DNA from: Treponema sp.
GTDB taxonomy: Bacteria > Spirochaetota > Spirochaetia > Treponematales > Treponemataceae
Direction of reading: 5' to 3'
Length of the DNA stretch: 5,236 bases
NCBI GenBank assembly: GCA_017453705.1
Contig: JAFTEK010000236.1
Coordinates: 1 to 5,236 of the forward strand
The notes beneath the pieces were generated by a model, which saw only the letters and a list, made by a program, of their open reading frames with translations, was not told the DNA's origin and ran no database searches. The translations under genes and the position numbers were made by a program. Shown one piece after another: positions 1 through 5,236 of the stretch; position 1 is the first letter of the stretch, and every line of letters begins with the position of its first letter.

Positions 1-1
1 T

Positions 2-658
2 GACAAGGACAACACGACGATCGTTGACGGTGCCGGAGACAAGAAGGCCATCTCCGACCGCGTTGCCGAGATAAAGAAGCAGATTGAGAAGTCCACGTCC
101 GACTACGACAAGGAGAAGCTCCAGGAGCGCCTTGCCAAGCTCGCCGGTGGAGTTGCCGTCATCAACGTCGGTGCCATCACCGAGACCGAGATGAAGGAGA
201 AGAAGTTCCGCGTTGAGGATACGCTCGCAGCCACCCGCGCCGCCCTTGAGGAGGGAATCGTCGCAGGAGGCGGAATCGCTCTCATCGCCGCCAGCAAGGT
301 TCTGGACGAGAACACCGCAGGACTCGTCGGAGACGAGAAGGTCGGATTCAAGATCGTCAAGCGCGCGCTTGAGGAGCCCGTCCGCCAGATTGCCGACAAC
401 GCGGGGCTTGACGGTTCCGTCATCGCCGACAAGGCCAAGGCCGAGAAGCCCGGAATGGGATTCGATGCCGCCAAGGGCGAGTGGGTCAACATGATGGATG
501 CCGGAATCATCGACCCGGCCAAAGTGACGCGCTGCGCCCTGCAGAACGCCGCTTCCGTCGCCGGAATGCTGCTGACAACCGAGTGCGCCATCACGGACAT
601 CCCCGAGCCGCCGGCACCTCCGGCTGCCCCGAACCCCGACATGGGCGGAATGTACTGA
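2..658 (+). CDS. groEL: 60 kDa chaperonin GroEL, C-terminal part (5' end outside window)
   Basis: This is the large subunit of the GroEL/GroES chaperonin, which folds cytoplasmic proteins inside an ATP-driven double ring. The visible 218 codons match about residue 330 to the end of the usual ~545-residue protein. They cover the end of the apical domain, the second intermediate segment and the C-terminal equatorial domain. Recognisable landmarks are [19 protein letters not shown], the [12 protein letters not shown] helix whose Asp (fragment residue 73) corresponds to the ATP-hydrolysing Asp398 of E. coli GroEL, the AGGG nucleotide-binding glycines (residues 88-91), [12 protein letters not shown] and [14 protein letters not shown]. 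The tail is short and Pro/Ala-rich, ending DMGGMY, with one GGM unit instead of several. The frame is open from base 2, so the ATG at 191 is internal. Codons are strongly biased to GCC, GTC, ATC, CGC and GGA, as expected for a very highly expressed gene. It is followed directly by a terminator. Identification is essentially certain. Confidence 0.98.
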   Translation, partial: DKDNTTIVDGAGDKKAISDRVAEIKKQIEKSTSDYDKEKLQERLAKLAGGVAVINVGAITETEMKEKKFRVEDTLAATRAALEEGIVAGGGIALIAASKVLDENTAGLVGDEKVGFKIVKRALEEPVRQIADNAGLDGSVIADKAKAEKPGMGFDAAKGEWVNMMDAGIIDPAKVTRCALQNAASVAGMLLTTECAITDIPEPPAPPAAPNPDMGGMY

Positions 659-681
659 TATAAAAGCTACTCTGTAGTACC

Positions 682-718
682 AAAACCTCGGTCTTCCATG
701 TGAGGGCCGAGGTTTTTT
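682..718 (+). terminator. Rho-independent terminator of groEL
   Basis: A perfect 10-bp stem is formed by AAAACCTCGG (682-691) and CCGAGGTTTT (707-716). It can be extended inward by weaker G-U and A-U pairs around the loop at 692-706, and a run of six T lies at 713-718. It starts 24 bases after the groEL stop codon. The A-rich left foot also makes it partly symmetrical, but there is no gene on the minus strand for it to serve. It should insulate the downstream sensor operon from the highly transcribed groEL unit. Confidence 0.93.
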
Positions 719-720
719 CG

Positions 721-749
721 TTGAATTCGCATGGCTCTTATGATATAAT
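721..749 (+). promoter_or_regulatory. Sigma70-type promoter of the kinase/lipoprotein operon, extended -10
   Basis: The -35 box is TTGAAT (721-726), followed by a 17-base spacer and a perfect TATAAT -10 box (744-749). TG at 741-742, one base upstream of the -10, makes it an extended -10 promoter. Transcription should start near the A residues at 755-756, leaving a leader of only about 18-19 bases, nearly all of it ribosome binding site. The -35 begins three bases after the groEL terminator T-tract, so this is the unit's own promoter and not read-through. No operator-like repeat is evident in it. The start site is predicted, not measured. Confidence 0.82.
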
Positions 750-757
750 CAACCAAT

Positions 758-766
758 AGGAAGGAG
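758..766 (+). promoter_or_regulatory. Ribosome binding site fixing the TTG start of the kinase
   Basis: AGGAAGGAG at 758-766 lies seven bases before the TTG at 774. The only other nearby start-like codon, GTG at 769-771, runs into TGA two codons later (GTG TAT TGA), so it cannot be used. The spacing and the Lys-Lys-Arg plus hydrophobic helix that follow make TTG 774 the convincing start. Confidence 0.8.
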
Positions 767-773
767 CCGTGTA

Positions 774-3617
774 TTGAAAAAGAGGTTAATCTTTGTAGTC
801 AACATTTGCATCATACTCGGCATAATCGTCTTTTCCCTCCTCTATTTATCCCAGAGCAGAAAGGCGTTCGCAAAATCCAAGACGATGAGTTTCCTTGCTA
901 TGGTCAAAGGCATCGCTCAGATTTCTTCCAACTACATGAACGGAGAGCAGCTGGCCTGTGACACCTGGGGCAATTACATAAGCAAAAGCAGCATATCGAT
1001 TGAAGAGGCTATGGATTTCCTGCGCATGTCCATAGCCAGACGGCACAGTACCGCCCACATAATTTTCATAGATGACGGCTCCATGGAAGGGCTTTCCTCT
1101 GACCCTCATACTGACAACAAAAATGACTTCACAGTCTCCTACAAAGGCACGGATATTTTTCCAAGCCTTGAGACCAGGAATGACGGTCTAAAGGTCAACA
1201 TAACAAGGGCTTTCACAAATCCCGTCAACGGCAAGAAATCCATCGCCTTCTACAACAGGATTTCCGTCATGAAGGACGGACAGAAGAGGGCAGCCCTGCT
1301 ACTCAGGATTGTCCCCCTTGAGACCCTGAGGAACAGCTGGGTATTCCCCACGGAAAGCTATAAGAATTCCGAGGTCTCCTTGATTGACTCCAACGGCGAC
1401 TATATCATAAAGGGTTCATCCTTCAAGAATTCCAATTTCTTCGAGTTCTACAAGTCATACAATTCCCCTGACTACAATATGCAGACTTCCTTCCAGGAGG
1501 GCATAACCGGAGAAAATTCCACGACGACCATGCGCAACTCCAAGGGGGAGGACTGGCTCATAGCCCATGCTGCGGTCAGCTCCTCCAGCGGCTGGATCAT
1601 CGTCTCCAGCCTTCCTCTGGCGGAACTTGAGGACAGCTCGACCGACTTCATCCTCACCATCATAATCGCCTGCGGTTTGATTCTGCTCATAGCGTTCAAC
1701 CTGGTGACGATGATGATGTTCAACAGGCAGCTGTCACTGACGGCAAAGGCTGAGAAGGCCGCGAACAAGGCCAAGTCGGACTTTCTGTCCGTGATGAGCC
1801 ACGACATACGAACCCCCATTAACGCCGTCCTTGGACTTGACGAGATGATTCTGAGGGAAAGCCGCAGCTCCACCATACAGGGATATGCCTCGGACATACA
1901 GTCCAGCGGAAAGATGCTGCTCGGCCTCATAAACGACATCCTGGACTTCTCCAAGATAGAGGCTGGCAAGATGGAGATAGTCACAGCGGACTACGATGAG
2001 GGCGATGTCATGTCCGATCTGGTCAACATCATCTCGCCCCGGGCTCAGGCAAAAGGGCTCTCATTTGTTGTGGACGTGAATCAGGCCATGCCCTGTCTGC
2101 TCAGGGGGGACGACACCAGAATAAAGCAGTGCACTCTGAACCTGCTGACGAATGCCGTCAAGTACACCCATTCCGGCAGCGTCACCCTGACCCTGGACTA
2201 CGAGAAGGTCGATGACAGCCATATCCTCATCAAAACACAGGTCAAGGACACGGGGATTGGAATCAAACAGGAGGATCTTACCAAGCTCTGCTCCCCTTAT
2301 GAGAGGATAGAGGAGAGCAGGAACCGCAACATAGAAGGCACGGGGCTTGGCATGAGCATTGTCACCAAGCTGCTGGCCGCAATGGGAAGCTCCCTCTCGG
2401 TCAAGAGCGAGTACGGCAAGGGCAGCGAATTTGCCTTTGACGTCATACAGGAAGTAAGGGACTGGAAGGAGCTGGGGGACTGGAAAGTTCACCATGATTC
2501 CGTCCACAGGAGTGCCAAGCAGTACAGGGAAAGCTTCCAGGCTCCGGAAGCAAGGATTCTCATTGTGGATGACACGCCGATGAACCTTACCGTTGTCAAG
2601 GCTCTTTTAAAGGCAACCCGCATACAGATGGAGACTGCAGCGGATGCCATGACTGCCCTTAAGAAGGCCGGCAGAACCAAGTTTGACATAATACTTGCCG
2701 ACCACCTGATGCCCCAGATGGGAGGCCTTGAGATGCTCCAGAAGCTAAGGGCTGACTCCACGAGCGTGAACCAGAACACCGTGTGCATAGCCCTGACCGC
2801 CAATGCCGTGAACGGCGCGAGGGAGATGTATCTGGAGGCGGGCTTTGCTGATTACGTGACCAAGCCCATCGATGCCGCCAAACTTGAGGCCACTCTGGAA
2901 AAATTCCTGCCGGAGAAACTGATCCTGCATGAAGGGGATGAGGGCTTCGAGACCGTCACAGCCAAGTGCGATGGCTCAGGCGAAACGCATGAGGCAGATG
3001 CCCTTGTGCGCGAGCTGTTCGGGATAGACAGCGGAGAAGCCCTGCGAAACTGTGGCGGCAGCGCCACCTTCCTAGAAGCCCTGAAGGCTTTCTACAGTGC
3101 CATAGCTGAGAACGCAAACAGGATAGAGGGTTTTGCCGCCGGCGGCGACTGGAACAATTATACGATTCTCGTCCATTCGCTCAAAAGCAGCGCGAGGCTC
3201 ATAGGGGCTGTTGAGCTGTCAGAGGCAGCGAAGAATCTTGAGGCTAAAGGAAACGCCGCTAGGTCGGGAGATGGGGAGGCTGAGAAGTCCATAATGGAAC
3301 TTACGCCCGCCCTGCTTGAGCATTACCGCTCATATCAGGATATGCTTGCCCCCCTGTGCGGGGCTGCCCGGACAGGAAATCTCGGTGTTGTGGAGTCCCC
3401 TTCGGACATGAGTAAGCAGGAGCCTGATGCCGAGCTGCTTTCCGGGGCTATGGCGGCCATAAGGAAGGCTCTTGAGGAGTCCAAAATGGACTACGCGAGC
3501 GAGATTCTTATGGAACTGGACTCCTATGCCTTAAGCCCGGAATTCAAGGATTGGAGCGACAAGCTCAAGGCTTTTGTGGACTCAGGTGACAGGGAAGCCG
3601 CAATGAGGCTTGTTTAA
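774..3617 (+). CDS. Membrane hybrid sensor histidine kinase (sensor-HisKA-HATPase-REC-HPt)
   Basis: This inner-membrane sensor probably reads an external signal and relays phosphate His-Asp-His within one chain. TM1 is at residues 4-26 and TM2 at about 292-316. Between them lie about 265 extracytoplasmic residues ending GWIIVSSLPLAEL (from 273), which resembles a double-Cache fold. A short charged helix (317-340) leads to the HisKA H-box SHDIRTP with phosphoacceptor His343. The ATPase domain shows the N box NLLTNAVKYT (Asn460), G1 DTGIGI (492-497) and G2 GTGLG (522-526). The receiver has acidic Asp599/Asp600, phosphoacceptor Asp643 in ADHLMP, Thr675 and Lys697. An HPt domain (about 746-860) carries HSLKSSAR with His801. 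A helical tail (about 881-947) follows. All residues needed for phosphorelay are present. There is no DNA-binding or enzymatic output domain, so a separate response regulator must exist outside the window. The gene heads an apparent operon with the solute-binding lipoprotein 12 bases downstream. Codon use is rich in ATA and AGG, unlike groEL. The ligand is unknown; the Cache assignment is less certain than the kinase domains. Confidence 0.95.
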   Translation: MKKRLIFVVNICIILGIIVFSLLYLSQSRKAFAKSKTMSFLAMVKGIAQISSNYMNGEQLACDTWGNYISKSSISIEEAMDFLRMSIARRHSTAHIIFIDDGSMEGLSSDPHTDNKNDFTVSYKGTDIFPSLETRNDGLKVNITRAFTNPVNGKKSIAFYNRISVMKDGQKRAALLLRIVPLETLRNSWVFPTESYKNSEVSLIDSNGDYIIKGSSFKNSNFFEFYKSYNSPDYNMQTSFQEGITGENSTTTMRNSKGEDWLIAHAAVSSSSGWIIVSSLPLAELEDSSTDFILTIIIACGLILLIAFNLVTMMMFNRQLSLTAKAEKAANKAKSDFLSVMSHDIRTPINAVLGLDEMILRESRSSTIQGYASDIQSSGKMLLGLINDILDFSKIEAGKMEIVTADYDEGDVMSDLVNIISPRAQAKGLSFVVDVNQAMPCLLRGDDTRIKQCTLNLLTNAVKYTHSGSVTLTLDYEKVDDSHILIKTQVKDTGIGIKQEDLTKLCSPYERIEESRNRNIEGTGLGMSIVTKLLAAMGSSLSVKSEYGKGSEFAFDVIQEVRDWKELGDWKVHHDSVHRSAKQYRESFQAPEARILIVDDTPMNLTVVKALLKATRIQMETAADAMTALKKAGRTKFDIILADHLMPQMGGLEMLQKLRADSTSVNQNTVCIALTANAVNGAREMYLEAGFADYVTKPIDAAKLEATLEKFLPEKLILHEGDEGFETVTAKCDGSGETHEADALVRELFGIDSGEALRNCGGSATFLEALKAFYSAIAENANRIEGFAAGGDWNNYTILVHSLKSSARLIGAVELSEAAKNLEAKGNAARSGDGEAEKSIMELTPALLEHYRSYQDMLAPLCGAARTGNLGVVESPSDMSKQEPDAELLSGAMAAIRKALEESKMDYASEILMELDSYALSPEFKDWSDKLKAFVDSGDREAAMRLV

Positions 3618-3622
3618 GGAGG
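3616..3622 (+). promoter_or_regulatory. Ribosome binding site overlapping the kinase stop codon
   Basis: AAGGAGG at 3616-3622 shares its first two bases with the TAA stop (3615-3617) of the kinase and lies seven bases before the ATG at 3630. This near-perfect Shine-Dalgarno decides the lipoprotein start over the internal ATG at codon 10 (3657). It also suggests translational coupling: ribosomes ending the kinase stop on top of the next initiation site. Confidence 0.85.
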
Positions 3623-3629
3623 AAATTTT

Positions 3630-4913
3630 ATGGGTATTACACAGAAAACACATTCGATGTGCCTTGCGGCACTGGTACTTGCACTGTCTTTCACCGGCTG
3701 CAAGAAAAACGAGCCGTCCAAGGCTGATTTTGTTCCGCGCTATGGAAAGGACAAGCAGGGCAGCATATATATTGCAGGCCATTATACGAACTTCGAGGCT
3801 CTGGAAGCGGAATTCGACCTGTTCAAGAACTATTATCCTGCCGTGGACATACACTATGACCCACTGGACAACTACAACCGCACCATCCTGCCTGCCGTAA
3901 TGGGCGATGAACCGCCCGACATATACTTCACCTTCACCTGGATGCTGGATAAAGACGGCTACCGGCCACTGTTTGACGAAGCGGAGAATCTGGCCATACC
4001 TGATTTGGGACTTGACCTGGATTTCATACAGAAAGGTTCCGTCATCAAGGGCAAGGAAAGCGGCCGGGTACTTATGATTCCCATCATAGCAAGCTCCTAC
4101 GGGATGCTCGTGAACGAGAACCTGTTCAAAAAGCACGGCATGGACATACCCACCGACTACAGGAGCCTGAAGGACTCCGTGGCGAAGTTCAAGGAGCTGG
4201 GCTACTCCTCTCCCGTGCTGGGTTTCAGTGACGCATCTTGGGGGGGGCTGTTCTCCACTATGGCCATGCCGTATTTCTGCTCCTGCATATCGGGCAATGA
4301 CGAGGCCATTGCAAAACTGAACTCACTGGAGCCGGAGGCGGGAGTCTACCTGAAGGATTTGCTGGCCTTTATACAGGATTTTATGGACACCGGGGCCGTT
4401 GACCTGGAGGAGTATTCTTCCCTGAAGAAGGGAAACGACTTGATTTTCCGGTTCTTTGAGGGGGATATTCCCCTTGTTTTCTGCCCGGCGGATGTGGTGT
4501 CAAGTACCAAAAAGAGGGAACGCATATCCGAGCCGTTCATGGCGAACCCATTCAAGTATGCTTTTTATCTCATCCCCACGGACAGGGGCAGGATATTCCT
4601 CAAGATGACTTCCATAGATGTATCGGTGAACAAGAATTCCATGAACCTTGACATGGCCAACGAGTTCATAAGGTTTCTGATTACTCCGACAGAGCTGAAC
4701 AGGCTTGCCATGAACAAACGCATGCTCACCGCCACGGAGGAGTATTCATTCGATGACATTTACAAGGCTTTTGACTCTGTGGACGAGTACATAAACTATG
4801 ACGACCTGGGCTTACTCGACAATGCCATAGTCCAGGTGAAAAAAGCCGTAAACGCCGTGGTAACAGGGAGCATGAGCTGCGATGAGGCTGCCGGGGCATT
4901 CGGCTCCCTATAG
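3630..4913 (+). CDS. Extracellular solute-binding lipoprotein, family 1 (sugar-type)
   Basis: This is probably a membrane-anchored periplasmic ligand-binding protein of the maltose-binding-protein-like family (SBP_bac_1). A signal peptide has Lys6, a hydrophobic core at 11-20 and a lipobox FTG with Cys24 as the lipidation site. Phe at -3 is atypical for Proteobacteria but tolerated in spirochaetes. The mature part shows family hallmarks: an N-terminal strand then an amphipathic helix ending in NYYPAVDIHYDPLDNYN (67-83), GDEPPDIYF (92-100), the hinge-region motif YGMLVNENLFKKHGMDIP (157-174), and FFEGDIPLVFCPADV (275-289). The length of 427 residues is normal for the family. It lies 12 bases after the kinase gene and appears co-transcribed and translationally coupled. 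No ABC permease or ATPase gene is next to it, so a role as the receptor subunit of the kinase is more likely than dedicated import, though it could serve a distant permease. Codons 204-206 lie in a run of eight G (4240-4247), where slippage would truncate the protein. Ligand cannot be told from sequence alone. Confidence 0.88.
   Translation: MGITQKTHSMCLAALVLALSFTGCKKNEPSKADFVPRYGKDKQGSIYIAGHYTNFEALEAEFDLFKNYYPAVDIHYDPLDNYNRTILPAVMGDEPPDIYFTFTWMLDKDGYRPLFDEAENLAIPDLGLDLDFIQKGSVIKGKESGRVLMIPIIASSYGMLVNENLFKKHGMDIPTDYRSLKDSVAKFKELGYSSPVLGFSDASWGGLFSTMAMPYFCSCISGNDEAIAKLNSLEPEAGVYLKDLLAFIQDFMDTGAVDLEEYSSLKKGNDLIFRFFEGDIPLVFCPADVVSSTKKRERISEPFMANPFKYAFYLIPTDRGRIFLKMTSIDVSVNKNSMNLDMANEFIRFLITPTELNRLAMNKRMLTATEEYSFDDIYKAFDSVDEYINYDDLGLLDNAIVQVKKAVNAVVTGSMSCDEAAGAFGSL
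4240..4247 (+). repeat. G8 homopolymer inside the solute-binding lipoprotein gene
   Basis: Eight consecutive G encode the end of Trp204 and Gly205-Gly206. Loss of one G moves translation into a frame ending at TGA 4318-4320. Gain of one G ends it at TGA 4298-4300. Either change would remove roughly the C-terminal half of the protein. Runs of this kind are mutable by slipped-strand mispairing, and poly-G tracts control some Treponema genes. No longer homopolymer was seen elsewhere in the window; a G6 run sits in the kinase gene at 2104-2109. Confidence 0.9.
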
Positions 4914-5003
4914 GGAATTTCCAAAGGCCTCCCCTAAAAACCGACAGGGCAATTCCGATGCCGGCTCAATAACATTGATTTATCCTTATATAACACGCAT
5001 TTT

Positions 5004-5032
5004 TTGGAAATACCTACCCCTTATGGTAAATT
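5004..5032 (+). promoter_or_regulatory. Probable promoter of the TolC-family gene
   Basis: A -35-like TTGGAA (5004-5009) is followed by a 17-base spacer and TAAATT (5027-5032) as -10, each matching consensus at 4 of 6 positions. TG at 5024-5025 gives an extended -10, the same design as the kinase promoter. The predicted start near 5039-5040 leaves a leader of about 20 bases with the ribosome binding site. This is the best candidate in the AT-rich gap but is clearly weaker than the one at 721-749. Confidence 0.45.
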
Positions 5033-5044
5033 TGCATTGTTGCG

Positions 5045-5050
5045 AGGAGG
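5045..5050 (+). promoter_or_regulatory. Ribosome binding site of the TolC-family gene
   Basis: AGGAGG at 5045-5050 is a perfect Shine-Dalgarno core, eight bases before the ATG at 5059. It is the main evidence for the start of the truncated gene at the window edge, along with the signal-peptide-like N terminus that follows. Confidence 0.85.
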
Positions 5051-5058
5051 TTTAATAG

Positions 5059-5236
5059 ATGCGTTTCAGAGCAAAGGCAAGAGTTCTTCTTATTTCTGCT
5101 GCCCTTATCGCCAGTGTTCATGTCATGCTTACTGCTGAGAAACTGACGCTTAAAGAGGCCGTAAATAAGGCTCTGGATGGCAACCTTAGCATAAAGGAAG
5201 GAGAAGTTTCTGTAAAATCTGCCAAAAGAAGCAGCA
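5059..5236 (+). CDS. TolC-family outer-membrane efflux protein, N-terminal fragment (3' end outside window)
   Basis: Only the first 59 codons are in the window. The N terminus is a signal peptide: four basic residues (Arg2, Arg4, Lys6, Arg8), a hydrophobic core at 9-24 and a likely cleavage after Ala26. The mature protein begins EKLTLKEAVNKALDGNLSIK, which is the typical opening of the outer-membrane efflux protein (TolC/OEP) family, where an LTLxEAVxxAL helix is followed by a conserved N and the start of the first long periplasmic coiled-coil helix. Family members form trimeric channels through the outer membrane for RND, ABC or type I export systems. Membrane-fusion and pump genes are often next to such genes, but none can be seen here. 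The family call rests on a short stretch, so it is likely rather than certain. The gene appears to have its own promoter. Confidence 0.8.
   Translation, partial: MRFRAKARVLLISAALIASVHVMLTAEKLTLKEAVNKALDGNLSIKEGEVSVKSAKRSS

Larger units (their letters stand above)
4914..5058 (+). other. Intergenic region between lipoprotein and TolC-family genes
   Basis: These 145 bases hold no ORF of note and no convincing rho-independent terminator. A TCCCTATAGGGA palindrome (4905-4916) spans the lipoprotein stop codon, and GGAATT (4914-4919) can pair with AATTCC (4951-4956) over a 31-base loop, but neither has a T-tract. The T6 run at 5000-5005 lacks a GC-rich hairpin before it. The right part is AT-rich and carries the likely TolC promoter. 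Read-through from the sensor operon into the TolC gene therefore cannot be excluded. Confidence 0.7.

Noticed and set aside
191..193. ATG as the start of a 155-residue protein
   Set aside because: The GroEL reading frame is open and homologous from base 2, so this Met is internal to GroEL.
103..642. 179-codon minus-strand open frame opposite groEL
   Set aside because: It lies wholly against the certain groEL frame, is low-complexity Ser/Ala/Pro-rich, and is the usual by-product of biased GC-rich codons. It has no convincing ribosome binding site.
667..677. Small hairpin CTAC-TCT-GTAG just after the groEL stop
   Set aside because: Only four base pairs with a three-base loop and no T-tract. 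The real terminator is the 10-bp stem at 682-716.
3582..4136. 184-codon minus-strand open frame opposite the lipoprotein gene start
   Set aside because: It overlaps the kinase end and the lipoprotein signal peptide on the opposite strand, shows no recognisable domain, and the + strand frame has family motifs and a strong Shine-Dalgarno.
4989..4994. TATAAC as an alternative -10 for the TolC gene
   Set aside because: The -10 match is good, but the position 17 bases upstream (about 4966-4971) has no -35 resemblance, and the leader would be longer than for the extended -10 candidate at 5027-5032. It remains possible as a second weak promoter.
5000..5005. T6 run as a terminator of the lipoprotein gene
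   Set aside because: The bases before it are AT-rich and form no stable GC-containing stem, so it does not qualify as a rho-independent terminator.
1..5236. Search for CRISPR arrays, tRNA or rRNA genes, insertion sequence ends and tandem repeats
   Set aside because: None was seen by eye on either strand; nearly all bases are accounted for by the four coding regions and two short intergenic gaps.

Overview
The window reads as chromosomal DNA from a diderm (Gram-negative type) bacterium, most likely a spirochaete close to Treponema. Four things point this way: a TolC-type outer-membrane channel gene begins at the right edge, which implies an outer membrane; the lipoprotein has a relaxed lipobox with Phe at -3, as is tolerated in spirochaetes; the hybrid kinase is of a type common in Treponema and also in Lachnospiraceae; and the GroEL tail is not the proteobacterial GGM-repeat type. 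No phylogenetic search was possible, so genus is an inference. All genes are on the + strand, and there are no tRNAs, rRNAs, CRISPR arrays or insertion sequences.

Layout. Bases 2-658 are the C-terminal 218 codons of groEL, closed by a strong rho-independent terminator (682-718). Immediately after the T-tract is a near-consensus sigma70-type promoter (721-749), with a perfect TATAAT and an extended -10, that should start a very short leader. The first gene of this unit (774-3617, TTG start) is a 947-residue membrane hybrid histidine kinase: two TM helices around a roughly 265-residue extracytoplasmic sensor, then HisKA, HATPase, receiver and HPt domains and a helical C-terminal tail. Twelve bases after its stop, with the ribosome binding site overlapping the stop codon, lies a 427-residue lipoprotein of the family 1 extracellular solute-binding proteins (3630-4913). 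After a 145-base gap with its own likely promoter, a TolC-family gene begins at 5059 and runs off the window.

How the genes may work together. The kinase and the solute-binding lipoprotein look co-transcribed, and no ABC permease or ATPase gene lies between them or in the 300 bases after. The simplest reading is that the lipoprotein binds a small molecule (a sugar would fit the family) and presents it to the kinase sensor domain, as known periplasmic binding protein/kinase pairs do, rather than feeding a linked importer. The kinase carries its own receiver and HPt but no output domain, so phosphate must pass to an unlinked response regulator. An eight-G homopolymer inside the lipoprotein gene could make this receptor phase-variable. 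groEL is a separate housekeeping unit with clearly different codon use. The TolC gene probably starts another unit (efflux or type I secretion), although no convincing terminator separates it from the lipoprotein gene.
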